NCBI GenBank assembly: GCA_018894105.1
Contig: CM032131.1
Coordinates: 21,371,578 to 21,435,577 of the forward strand
DNA length: 64,000 bases
Direction of reading: 5' to 3'
Source: Jacaranda mimosifolia
Taxonomy: Eukaryota > Streptophyta > Magnoliopsida > Lamiales > Bignoniaceae
Both the position numbers and the translations under genes were made by a program. Below are positions 22,091 through 34,158 of the stretch, piece by piece (within the stretch, counting starts at the first letter, position 1; each line of letters starts with the position of its first letter). The notes under the pieces were generated by a model. That model saw only the letters and a list, made by a program, of their open reading frames with translations, was not told where the DNA came from and searched no databases.

Positions 22091-25000
22091 TGTAACACCC
22101 CTAAAGTTTTAATTGGTAAAAATTAAAATATTAATATTATTAAAAAAAAGTTTTGAGAGTCAAAACGCAAATAGAAAAAGATTTAATTGATGGACATTTG
22201 ACAGTTTTGAGTGTTAAAATCAAATTATTCTTGATCAACTAGGTTAATCTAAGGCACTCATAAAATGAAGGGCTTAATTGAAAACTGAAAGAAAACTTTG
22301 AGGGTCAATTGGTAATTTCCAAAAAAGTATATCATCCCCCCTTCCCCCAACATTTCCTTCCAATTCCCACATGCACGCCCATCTTCTTCCCTCCGGTGAT
22401 GGCCAATTTTGAAAAGTAAACCGACCAAAAGCTTCTTCACATCATCAGGAGCATAACTGTACCACATGCAGTCTATTCCGACCAGCGGACCACCGAAAAA
22501 CTAAAGCTTGAAGTTGGGCAACGGCGGCGAGTGGCTGATGTGGTGGTTCAGTAGTGAGAACTTGAGTCTGGGGAGTGGGTTTTGTAGACTTCAGCTCATG
22601 GAGCAAGATGGTAACCTCAATTTCTAGGTTTGACAGCCAACAGCAGCGAAATTAAGTAAAAATCGTGGCAGCGGAGTTGTTGGCACAATTTGATTTGGGC
22701 TTCAATTGATGATCAATTCATTGGTGGATTGGAAATTTGTTCTGGGCATTCTTCTGTATGTGTTGAGACGCGCCGGTTGGTGGTGGTGGTGGTCAACACC
22801 TTAAACGGCGATGCACGACGACCCTCAAACAGAATTTCCATCTCGTTGCGATGGTCGCATGTATGGTATTAGTTTGTGGTGATTGAGTTTCAAAAATAAG
22901 ATCTTTGGTAAAAATCGTTTGGAATTGGGGTTGTTACCGATTAATTTGTATTATTCTTATTGGTTTGCCAATTCTTGTATTTCAAGTGATATGGAAGAAA
23001 ATGAACTAGGACCGAGCAATGGAATGCATGGATATACATATATATATAAATATAATACTTAGTGGACCCGAATTTGTAATATATATATATAATCCTTGAT
23101 TAATTAAGTTTAGTAGGTGATTAAAATGCTAATTTTGTATATAATGCTATATAGTGCCAAATCATTAAAGATTGAATTCTCATCAATTAGATTTAACTAC
23201 TGTAAATTATAATTGACTTTGTGTAATGTTGCAAGGACCCAATATTATAGAAATCTGGATTGATTATTATGTTTCGACTAAATTGCCGAGATAGGATTTA
23301 AATTGCTGAATTAGAAACTATTGACCTAGGGAAAGGTTATCGACTGGAGCAAATATTATTCTCGTAGATATTATAGTGTTAATGGCATAATTAACACGTT
23401 ACCTTACAGTATTTTTGGAACCAAGCCTTAAAATATTGTATTAATTATAAAACAACCGATATTAGGATATAAATAGCTTAATTATTATTTTAAGAAGGTT
23501 AATACAAGCATTTTGATGCTAAGCACATTCTTTGGAAATAGGTGACAAGGAGCAGAGATTTGCAGGACAGTAGGATAGGGATAGCATTGTCTGTGGAAGT
23601 TAAGGTGAGGGTTAGTCTTTTCTTTTTTGGGAAGTGAATTATCCTTAATGTTTGTATTCCCTATGTCTATTAGTTAGATTTGATTGTACTCATTCTATGT
23701 CCAAAACATCTATTGTGATATCTATTATCGGTCCCATATACCCTACAGCCTTGCCAGCTTCCTTTACTTGTATTGATATTATGGGTCTTGCCGACAAATT
23801 TCATTTCATGTTTCTGATTAAATCTTTTTGTATACTGTTTATATGGCCTTGCGGCTAATGCTTATAGATCGAGCTATTATGTTTGGTTTCATAGATATGT
23901 TTCTAATTAGTTATTTGAATATGTATTATCTATTGGCATTATGTTAAGTCATCTTGGGAACGCTTTTGGGGTGTTACTATCCAATGGGATGCCACGGGTC
24001 GGGTTGAGCCCGAGACTAGGTCCGGAAAGACAACCGAACGGTATGAGCCAATGGTAGCTGGTCTTCCGGCTAGTACTCACTTAAAATCTTGACTTGTAGA
24101 TATGTTGGAAGTAGCTATCTACAAGAGGTGGGATTTAGCATATAGACCGGCCATGTCATATACAGAGCCAAGTGCTTAGGAATGGAGTAATAAGAAAATT
24201 ATGTTATGATTGTTGTACTCCGTATACCATTTGTTACCGTTTGTTACTGTTTGTCATCGTTTATTACCATTTTTGTTTGTTCTAGGAGTAATAAGGATGG
24301 AGAAAGTGCAGTTTAGTTCACTCATATGAAGAAAGGTACTAAAGCAAGTGTGAATGTTGCAGCTACAAACAAGCATGTGAATTCATATTTTAAAATAAAT
24401 ATATCTTGTATGCCTAAATATTTACTCATATGTTTATGTTCATGACATAATGAAATAAAAAGGAAGAGCAATGAAGCAGTTGAAGAGGGGTTGAATGAAA
24501 TTTTTGAAAAGCGTATCATTAAGGAGTTCCTGGGCACACGCACAAGGTATGGAAGGGACACATGTCATGGAGTAGTGCCATCTAAAAGTAAAAAGAAATG
24601 ATACTTCAAGGTATACAACTTCAGGTAGTAAAGGAGAAGCTGATCAAAGCCAAAATGACTTAAAAGTTATAATGGATCTCATTAAAACACAATAAGAAAT
24701 TATACAAAATCAACAACAAATTCAAAATTATGATGGGTGATGCCACAAGCAAGAAGCATAAAAAGCAAGCCTTAAAATCGGTCAGACCGAACTGAAGCAA
24801 TTCATAGTGGCATTGCAAAATAAACTCATTTGAAGACAAATATGACCTTGTGATATTTCTTATGATACAACAATCTGTTAAATTTGATACCACATGTGCT
24901 ATGTTACGTTATTGCTTCTCACTGTAGAGTCTTGATTATTGTTGATTCTATTATCAATCACTATACTCTTGACAATTTTTCTTTGTCTATTGTCATATTA

Positions 25001-25382
25001 CCCCTCTCACTAAGTCCTTAGGACTTACCCATTTTGTTATCCTTTATTCTTTTCCTAGACATGACTGGATGAAGATTGAGGGCTTGAGGCTGGCCCAAGG
25101 AAAGACTTATTTTGCAATAGATTAGGTGCTATATATGTACATATATATTACACCAAATCACGATGCTTAGACTGGAGACTGTTATGTAATGTTTATAGTG
25201 TGAACTTAAGACTTTTAGTATGTGCATATTACACTATATGAAATGATCTTCTGGGTTTAGTATTAAGCTATTATCTTTTGAGTTTTGCATAAAAACTTGG
25301 CTCTCTTCATATCTTTTGAATTAAATTTTAAGTTTGAATTAGTAACACCTTAGCTTAGGAATCACCCTTGGCTGGGGTGCCA
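22091..25382 (+). repeat. 5' LTR of the Gypsy element
   Basis: 3,292 bp, from TGTAACACCC to GGGGTGCCA. It is longer than the 3' LTR by about 560 bp because of extra sequence at about 24302-24868. It contains a short 10-bp minisatellite (CCGTTTGTTA-like) at about 24230-24275. Short open frames in it recur in the 3' LTR and are not genes. Confidence 0.93.
24302..24868 (+). mobile_element. Extra insertion in the 5' LTR, possibly transposase-derived
   Basis: Absent from the 3' LTR (join at about 33630) and from the related LTR at the window start (join at about 205), so it is an insertion and not a loss elsewhere. The plus strand at about 24460-24590 reads NEAVEEGLNEIFEKRIIKEF then LGTRTRYGRDTCHGVVPSK. 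Its pattern recalls the C-terminal part of CACTA-type (En/Spm) transposase proteins. Termini are not clear. Confidence 0.4.
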
Positions 25383-25388
25383 TATAGG

Positions 25389-25400
25389 TGTTATCAGAGC
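25389..25400 (+). other. Primer-binding site (tRNA-Met type) of the Gypsy element
   Basis: TGTTATCAGAGC lies six bases after the 5' LTR and differs by one base from TGGTATCAGAGC, the initiator-tRNA-Met complement used by plant LTR elements. Confidence 0.8.
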
Positions 25401-25700
25401 TTAGGTTTGACAATGACCTAGGTAAATGAGTGTCATTGGGATTATGACTCGCCTCCTATATAGAAGGTTAGTTAAGATATGAACTTTTAGGTATAATGTT
25501 CGATTGTAGGAGGTAGGAGATTATACCTAGGACGGCTGATCAGTCTATAATTTTTGCTTTCGAAAATCGAGCATTGGACTCTAGATGGAGGATTGAACCT
25601 TGCGTATCTTGTGTGTAATTGAAAACTTTTATGCAATCAAGGAAATTGGAAACAAATTTGACTAGTATGGTTTTAATGAAATAAATGTATATATTGCAGG

Positions 25701-26436
25701 ATGATGGGAGAATATAGGGAAGGAAAGGAACCTATGAAACATGAAGACAAGGAATTTTTGGAAGAGAGAATTGGGATTTTAGAACAAGAAAAGGCAAGAT
25801 TATTAAAGCAATATCAACCTATTAGGATCAACTTTACGACATGCATGATGCATTGAGGGAAATGAGAACGGAGACATATCATTTAAAAACAATGGTTCAA
25901 GTTAGAAGCTACACTATAGAGAGACTTATGGACAAACTAGAGCAGGAAAGTGAAACAGTAAAAATACCTAAAGGACATATTGAGAGGCTCCGCATGGTAT
26001 GAGCCTAGATGGAGGAAACCTTTAGGATGTTGGAGTTGGACGATCAAAAGATTGTTAATACGACACATATGATTATGGATAAGGTCAGAATGATGTTGGC
26101 ACATTATGGGAGTGTCATCGACCAAATCATCAGAGTCGGGGTAGTATTTGAGGCCAAACTTTTTGGAGTTCATCCCTTTCTAGAGCCGGGACACAGACAG
26201 GGTATCTATATTAAGGAGGTACCTGAAGGGAACCCAGAGGACCCACCGAGGAAGATCCTGAGAAAGACCCCGCAATGAGCCCCCGGCTAAGGTACCACTA
26301 AAAATTAATATGGAAAATGAGTTTCAGAAGTTTGAAGAAGACAATGATGATATGGAGATAGAGCTAAATGGGTAAGAGCAGGAAGATAAGGATGAAAATA
26401 TTAAGTCTGACATTACTGATGTGGAAGACTAAAGTT
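25701..26436 (+). pseudogene. Extra coiled-coil/acidic ORF before gag in the Gypsy element
   Basis: From the ATG at about 25701 the frame begins MMGEYREGKEPMKHEDKEFL, then ERIGILEQEKARLLKQYQ, a Glu/Lys-rich heptad-like stretch. After frame breaks an 89-codon open stretch (26009-26275) reads MEETFRMLELDDQKIVNTTH and so on. The last part is acidic (EEDNDDMEIELNG, SDITDVED) and ends with TAA near 26430. It precedes gag by about 450 bp of non-coding DNA. I do not recognise the protein. It is broken by stops. Confidence 0.5.
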
Positions 26437-26859
26437 GGAGGCTCCTAAATGTGTAAATATGTTGTAAATATGTATGTATGTTTTAATATTAGCGTTTAGC
26501 CACCAAATTAGAATGTAATAGGCTAAGGTTAGCCAGACTAATAGGGCAATGCCCGAACTCAAGCCTTGTCATCTTATCTACGACTAGGCAAATAGTTAGG
26601 TTAACAAAATTTTAGAATTTTAACTTTGTATATACCCTGGTAAACAATCGTTAATGCTAACTCGGAATGATAACGAAAGTTCTTATGTTGATCTTTGAAT
26701 GAATAGACTTCTGTTATAATGAATCCTACTTAAATTTATTAATCATTTTATATGCAAGTTGAGGAATTTGAGAGAATTGATGATAACTTTAGATACCATT
26801 GTACAACTTAACAATTTGCAGGTTATAGAATAACTTAGATCTAATAGTCTTATAGAAAA

Positions 26860-27980
26860 GAATGGCATCCTAGGAGAATTCTCATATACCTGCTCAAGCT
26901 CAAGTAGAACAACGAGAAATAGTGCTCGGTAGATGGGCTAATGTACAAAATGTTCCTAGGCAGGGAATACTCACCTTACAACAACCACTACCTGAAGAAA
27001 AAGTCTAAAAAGTTCCTCAGTATGATCAACAAAGTACAAGTCAACCAGGTGATCCTATGTACCGAATATGGCAAAGATTTATGTAATTTTGCTAGAAGTA
27101 GGGTCAAGGTGATGGAACAGGAAATACTAAAGAGGTTACTGAAGATCGGGTGTTAGAGCGGTTTCTTTGCTTTCAACCCTCAAAATTCTTAGGGGGACCA
27201 GACGATAGAAAAGTCGAATAGTGGATAGAGAATTTGGAAAACATATTTGGAACCTTGCATTACCTGGACGGACAAAAAGTTTAGTATGTTACATTTCTAT
27301 TACAAGGTCCTGTACGTAGTTGGTGGAAAATGAATAAAAAAATAGACCCTAAATGGGCTGCAGAAAGGATTCAATGAACTTGGGAGAACTTTACCAGGGC
27401 GTTCATGGATAAATATGTACCGTTGGTGGCCAAGCATGCAAGGGAAAGAGAATTCATGGATTTGATACAAGGAACATCATCTGTCGGTCACTATGAGGCT
27501 ACTTTCAGTCGACTAATTCAGTATGCACCCCACATACTTACAGATGAGGACCAACAGACCTGCAAATTCATGGAAGGATTACTGCCAGAACTCAGACCGG
27601 CCATTGCCACATGTGATCTGCCGTACTTTAACTATGCAGTGAGTAAAGCGTTGCAAATGGAGTCAAAACTGCAGAAAGTTCACAAAATCGAAAACAAGGG
27701 CCGAAAAAAAATACATCCTGGAGGATAGAGTAACCCGAGAAGAAACAACGGACATTATAGATCAGGGGTGCTAGTCAATGAACCCACCAAGCTAGTGAGG
27801 CCACAAATCTAGCTCAAGGAATGTCACCGAAGAAATGTGGGTTTTGTGGAAGATTAGGCCTGAGGAATCCAAGTGTTGGAAAAAGCAGGGTAAATATGTG
27901 GGATGTGGTAGCGACCAGTACTTTGTTAGAGATTGCCCCTATCGGAGGAACCCGGCACCTTCAGGAAAAGGGAAACAAGT
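26860..27980 (+). pseudogene. Gypsy gag, broken
   Basis: From about 27160 the retrotransposon gag domain reads FLGGPDDRKVE-stop-WIENLENIFG, LLQGPVRSWW, and, in the longest open stretch (27405-27728), FTRAFMDKYVP-type residues then DLIQGTSSVGHYEATFSRL and ICKFMEGLLPELR-like text (actual QTCKFMEGLLPELRPAI). A damaged zinc knuckle follows at about 27865-27945 (GKYVGCGSDQYFVRDCP), lacking the regular C-x2-C start. Internal stops make it non-functional. Confidence 0.85.
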
Positions 27981-28019
27981 GGCAAGAACTAGCGGGAAAT
28001 CGAAGGTTCAAGCTCATAC

Positions 28020-31000
28020 ATATGCTTTGACTAGAGAAGAAACGCTTGATCCTAATGAAGTGGTTGAAGGTGTGATTTCTATTTTTGGAATTAATGGTAA
28101 TGCTTTATATGACCCTGGAGCTACTCATTCTTTTATATCTATATCTTTCTCTCGAAAGTTGAATGTGTAACCTAAAACTATGGCTTACCAAATAGGGGTA
28201 CAAACACCCCTAATGATAGAGATAATAACAGACACCATATATCGAGCTTGTCCAGTTAGGATTGGGGATTGTGAGTATCCAGCCGATCTTATAGAAATGC
28301 TTATTCATGAATATGATTTGATACTTGGAATGAATTGGTTGTATCAACATCAGGCATAAGTAAATTATTACACTAAGTGTACCACTCTCGGAGATAAGGT
28401 ACCTATACCGATACGTTATTACATAGACACGACTTCCACGATACTAATTATATCCACAGTAGAGGCCAGAAAAATTTTGAGGGAAGGAAGACAAGGATTT
28501 TTAGCGTACCTTATCAATAAACCTCGAGACACAGCCAAAATAGAAAAAGTGGAAATAGTGATTAATTATCCAGAAGTATTTTCAAAAGAGTTATACCCAT
28601 TACCACCTGACATAGAGATAGAGTTTGTTATTCACACTCTTCCTGGTGCCACGCTTTTCTCTAAAATCCCCTATTGAATGGCGCCTGCAGAACTTAAGGA
28701 ACTGAAGAATCAACTTCACGAACTATTGAAAAAGAAATTCATAAGGCCCAGCACTTCTCCTTAGCGAGCCCTGGTGTTGTTTATCAAGAAGAATGATGGA
28801 TCCCTAAGGATGTGCATCGATTATAGGGAGTTTGAACAAAGTCACTATTAAGAACAAATATCTGTGGTACCACTCGTAGATGAATTATTTGATCTTCAAA
28901 GATCTATGATCTTTTTGAAGCTAGATTTGAGATAGGGGTACTATCATTTAAAAATCAGGGAAGAATATATCTCAAAGACTGCGTTTAATTCTCAGTATGG
29001 TCATTTTGAGTTTGTAGTAATGCCATTTGGTCTAACCAATGCTCCAGTAGCATTATAATTTGTTATCGAATTTTTCCACCATATCTGGACTACTTTGTAG
29101 TCAAATTCATTGACGACATTTTGTTATGCTCGAAGACCAGAGAAGAGCATGCAAAGCACTTACACATGCTTTTGAGAACTCCGAGGGAACACAAGTTGTA
29201 TGCAAAGTTCAATAAATGCGAATTTTGGATAGAGAAAGTAACATTCCTGGGACACATTATATCCCAAGATGGAATAGAGATCAATCCCTCTAAAACAGAG
29301 GCATGGAAAAGACCCAAAAATGTAACAGAAGTTCGTAACTTTTTGGGACTTGCCGGCTACTATCGAAGGTTTGTACAAGACTTTTTTTTTTAAGATAGCT
29401 GGCATATTGACTAAGTTGACCCAGAAGGATCAGCCGTTTGACTAGAACGAGGATTGTGAAAGGAGTTTTCAAGAGTTGAAGAACAGATTGACTTCAACTC
29501 CAATTTTGGCCCTTCTAGAAGGATTAGAAGGTTTTGTTGTGTATATGGACACTTCTAAAGAAGGGCTTGGATCTGTACTAATGCAGAAGGGGCGAGTTAT
29601 CGCCTATGCATCTAGAAAATTGAAACCACATGAGGGGAATTACCTAACTCCTGACCTGGAACTAGCTACAGTGATTTTTGCATTGACAAAGTGCATATAC
29701 TATCTTTATGGGGCCACATTCGAGGTATACACAGACCATAAAAGTCCCAAGTATTTGTATTTGCAAAAAGATCTAAACATGGGATAGTGAAAGGCTAATG
29801 TAGTGGCAGATGCTTTAAGCCAAAAGACTAGAATGGCCCACATACTAGGAATAGAAATATCAGAAAATCCAAGGGCAACTGATGTAATTAAAATAAGGCA
29901 ACAAAGTTGGATTGCAAGAGTAAATGTGCAGCTAGAACTATATGATAAAATACATCGAGCACATGCTAATGATAGTTAGATAATGAAACAGAAAGAAGTA
30001 GTCGGGAGTTTTGGAGAGTCCGAGTTCAATATAGATAGACAAGGTACTCTATTGTTCTGCAGGAAAATATACATGCTGGAAGAAATGAAAATAAGACTAT
30101 TGGAATAGGCCCACAAAGCAAGATATGCGATACATCCGAGAGGCACAAAGATGTATCGAGATTTGAATAAACAGTTATGGTGGAATAGGATGAAAAGAGA
30201 TGTTACAGACCATGTGCAGAAGTGCTTAACCTGCCAGTCAGTAAAAGCAGAGCATCAGCAACCATTAGGGTTGATACAACCACTCGAATCCCTGATTGGA
30301 AATGGGAGTAGGTAACCGTGGATTTTGTGATAGGTTTACGAACAGCTCGAGGAGGATATGACAGTATTTGGTAGTAGTAGACTGTTCAACCAAGTCTACT
30401 TACTTTCTACCAGTCGGAACTCAATATAGGGTTGAAAAGCTAGCAAAGTTATATATTAGAGTAATAGTCAAATTACACGAAGTTCCAACCAATATTGTGT
30501 CGGATCGAGATCCAAAGTTCACTGCGAGACGTTGAAAAAGTTTGCAAGAACATCTGGGACCAAGTTATGATTCAGTTCTACAACTCATCCTCAATCAGAT
30601 AGGTAGTCAGAAAGGGTTATTTGAATATTGGAAGATATGCTACGAGCCTGTATTTTGGATTTCAGTGAGAGATGGAACCGACACCTTCCTCAGATAGAAT
30701 TTGCTTACTATAACAACTACTAGTATACCATCCAGATGGCACCATATGAAGTATTATATGGCAAAAAATGTCGATCTTTGTTACATTAAGACCTTGAAGA
30801 ACATATACGTAATGCTGATAAGTCCTTGGGAACTTTAAGGCTAGAATTAATTTAGGAAATTATTGAGAAGATATAGACAATCAAAAAAAAAAAATGAAAG
30901 CAGCTTACGATCGACAAAAAAGTTATGCGGATAAGCGAAGAAAGGATGTAGAATTTGAAGTTGGCGACCAAGTGTTTCTTAAAGTATCCCCGAGAAAAGG

Positions 31001-31376
31001 TGTCCAAGTGATTGGAAAAATTGGAAAGCTAAACCTGAGATATGTTGGCCCTTATGAGAGATATGAAAGAATTGGACCGATAGCTTACCGTCTGGCGCTA
31101 CCCTAAGGCTTGACGGAATACATGATGTTTTTCACGTATCACAACTTCGAAAATATTATCCTAGCCCCTCCCCCATCACTTCACATGAAGATACACCGTT
31201 AGAAGGTGACTTGACCTACGAAGAGCAATAGATTTGTATCTTAGATCAAAAATTTCGAGAACTTAGGAATCAAAGGATTCCTCAAGTAAAAATATTATGG
31301 GGCAATCACAACATAGAAGAGGCAACTTGGGAGTGAGAACATTTCATGCGCCAATAGTATCCTGAACTTTTCCAGT
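28020..31376 (+). pseudogene. Gypsy pol (protease, RT, RNase H, integrase), broken
   Basis: The protease reads LYDPGATHSFIS at about 28106. The reverse transcriptase spans about 28560-29400: [27 protein letters not shown], then a catalytic FIDD at about 29107 and [12 protein letters not shown]. RNase H (29476-29787) keeps [15 protein letters not shown] and VYTDHKSP. It then jumps to KANVVADALSQKT, so about 20 codons are deleted near 29788. The integrase has WWNRMKRDVTDHVQKCLTCQ and a later SDRDPKF. 30894-31106 is its C-terminal DNA-binding part (VGDQVFLKVSP), followed by a chromodomain-like tail (IPQVKILWGNHNIEEATWE). Stops and frameshifts occur throughout. Confidence 0.9.
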
Positions 31377-31410
31377 TGTTAGGTGAGAATCTGGGAACTA
31401 GATTCTCTTA

Positions 31411-31422
31411 AGAGGGGAAGGA
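31411..31422 (+). other. Polypurine tract of the Gypsy element
   Basis: AGAGGGGAAGGA lies directly before the 3' LTR, where plus-strand DNA synthesis is primed. Confidence 0.85.
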
Positions 31423-31423
31423 T

Positions 31424-34153
31424 TGTAACACCCCTAAAATTTTAATTAGTAAAAATTTAACTATTAATATTATTAAAAAAAGCAATTTTGGGGGTCAAAA
31501 CGCAAATAGGAAAAGATTTAATTAAGAGACAACATTTGGAAGTTTTGAGGGTTAAAATAAAACTATTCTTGGTCAACTAGGTTAATCTAAGGCACTCATA
31601 AAAAGAAGGGCTTAATTGAAAACTAGAAGAAAACTTATAGGTCAATTTGTAATTTATAGAAAATACCCTTTTATATATCATCCCTCCCTCCCCAATTTTT
31701 TTCCAATTCCCGCATGCACACCCATCTTCTTCCCTCCAGCGATGGCTAATTCTAAAAAGTAAACCGACCAAAAGCTTCTTCACATCATTAGGAACATAAC
31801 CGTACCACATGCAATATATTCCGATCGACGAACCACTAAAAATTGAAGCTCAAAGTTAGGCAAGGATAGTGAGTGGTGGACACGGCGGTTCAGCAATTGG
31901 AGCTTGAGTCTATGAGAGGGTTTTGTAGAGTTTAGCTCTGGAAGCAAGATGGTAACCTCAATTTCTGAGTTTAACCACCAGCAGTGGCAAAATTGAACAA
32001 AAATCGCGACGGCGGAGGTGGTGGCACAATTTGATTTCAGCTTCAATTAACGGTCAATTCATCGATGGATTGGAAAATTGTTCTGGGCATTCTTCTAAAT
32101 GTGTTGAGATGTGCCAATTGGTGGTGGTGGTCAGCAACTCCGGCAACAGCACATGGCAACCCTAAGACAAAATTTTCATCTCGTTGCAGTGGTCACATGT
32201 GTGGTATTAGTTTGTGGTGATTGAGTTCCAAAACTAAGATCTTTGGTAAAAATCATTTGGAATTGGGGTTATTACCGATTAACTTGTATTGTTCTTATTG
32301 GTTTTCAATTCTTGTATTTAAGTTATATGAAAGAAAATGAATTGGGACCGAGCTATGGAATGCATGGATATATATAATGCTTAGTCGACCCAGATTTGTG
32401 ATACATATAATCCTTGATTAATAAAGTTAAGTAGGTGATTAAAATATTAATTTTGTGTATAATGACGTATGGCGCCAAATCATTAAAGATTGAATTCTCG
32501 TTAATTAGATTTAACCCCTGTAATTTATAATTGTCTTTGTGTAACGTTGCAAGGATCCAATATTATAGGAATCTGGATTGATTATTATGTTTCGACTAAA
32601 TTGCTAATATAGGATTTAAATTGTTGAATTAGAAACTATTAACTTAGGAAAAGGTTATCAACTAGACTAAATATGATTCTCATAGATATTATAGTGTTAG
32701 TGGCGTAATTAGCATGTTACCTCATGGAATTTTTGGAATCAAGTCTTAAAATATTGCATTAATTATAAAACAACCGATATTAGGATACAAATAGCTTAAT
32801 TATTATTTTAAGAAGGTTAATACAAGCATTTTGACGTTAAGCACGTTCTTTGGAAATAGGTGACGAGGAGCAAGGATTTGCAAGTTAGTAGGATAGGGAT
32901 AGCATTGTTTGTGGAAGTTAAGGTGAGGGTTAGTCTTTCCTTTGTTGTGAAGTGAATGATCCTTAATATTTGTATTCCCTATGTCTATTTGTTATATTTG
33001 ACTGTACTCGTTCTGGTGTCCAGAATATCTGTTGTGATATCCATTATCGGTCCCACATACCCTATAGTCTTGCCGGCTTCTCTTACTTGTATTGATATTG
33101 TGGGTCCTGCCAACCAATTCTGTTTCATGTTTCTGATTAAATTGTTTTGTATACTACTTATATGGCCTTGCTAGCCAATGTCTACAGATCGATCTGTTAT
33201 GTTTGGTTTCACAGATATGTTTCTGATATGTTATTTCAAGATGTATTATCTATTGGAATTATGCTACGTCACTTCTAGGATGCTCTTGGGGGCTACCGCC
33301 CAATGAGACACCACCGGTCGGGTTGGGCCCGGGACTAGGCCTGGAAAGACGACCAAGTGGTATGGGCAGACAGTGGCTGGTCTTCCAACTAGTACCCACT
33401 TAAAATCCTGACTTGCAGATATGTTGGAGGTAGCTATCTGAGAGTGGCGGGATTTGGCATTTGGACCAGCCATGTCACACACCGAGTGAAGTGCTTGGGA
33501 ACGAAGTAATAAGAGAAGTCTCTTATGATTATTGTACTCCATATACCATTTGTTACTGTTTTTTACCGTTTGTTATTGTTTGTTATCTTTTATTACTATT
33601 TTTGTTTTGTTCTGGGAGTAATAAGGATGAAGTTGCCAACAGTCTATTAAATTTGATATCACATGTGCTATGTTACGTTATTGCTTCTCATTGTAAAGTC
33701 TTGATTATTATTGATTTTGTTATCAATCACTATATTCTCGACAATTTTTCTTTGTATATTGTCATATTACCCCCTCACTAAGTCCTTAGGACTTACCCCT
33801 TTTGTTATCCTTTATTCTTTTCCCAAATAGGACTGGATGAAGACTAAGGGCTTGAGGTTGGTCCCAGGAAAGACTCATTTTTGCAATAGATTAGGTGCTA
33901 TGTATGTACATATAGATTACACCTAATCATGACGCTTAGACTAGAGATCGTTATGTAATGTTTATAGTTTGAACTTAAGATTTTTGGTATGTAAATATTG
34001 CACTATATGAAGTGATCTTCTAGGTTTAGTATTACGCCGTTATCTTTTGAGTTTTGTATAAAAACTTGGCTCTCTTGATATCTTTTGAATTAAATTTTAA
34101 GTTTGAATTGGTGGCACCTTAGCTTAGGAATCACCCATGGCTGGGGCCCCGCA
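31424..34153 (+). repeat. 3' LTR of the Gypsy element
   Basis: 2,730 bp, colinear with 22091-25382 apart from the missing 24302-24868 segment and many point changes. It ends CCCCGCA followed by the AAAAT duplication. Confidence 0.93.
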
Positions 34154-34158
34154 AAAAT

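Larger units (their letters stand above)
22091..34153 (+). mobile_element. Full-length, inactive Ty3/gypsy chromovirus (Tekay/Del-like)
   Basis: A 12,063-bp element with LTRs 22091-25382 and 31424-34153, both starting TGTAACACCCCTAAA. The 5-bp duplication AAAAT is at 22086-22090 and 34154-34158. The primer-binding site is at 25389 and the purine tract at 31411-31422. The internal order is extra ORF, gag, CCHC, protease, reverse transcriptase, RNase H, integrase and a C-terminal chromodomain-like tail. Integrase after reverse transcriptase is the Gypsy order. The long LTRs and chromodomain-like end suggest the Tekay/Del lineage. Many stops and frameshifts show it is dead. Confidence 0.95.

Noticed and set aside
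22258..22467. Minus-strand open frame in the Gypsy 5' LTR (repeated at 31577-31810)
   Set aside because: Occurs in both LTRs of a non-coding repeat and shows no domain; a chance frame in LTR sequence.
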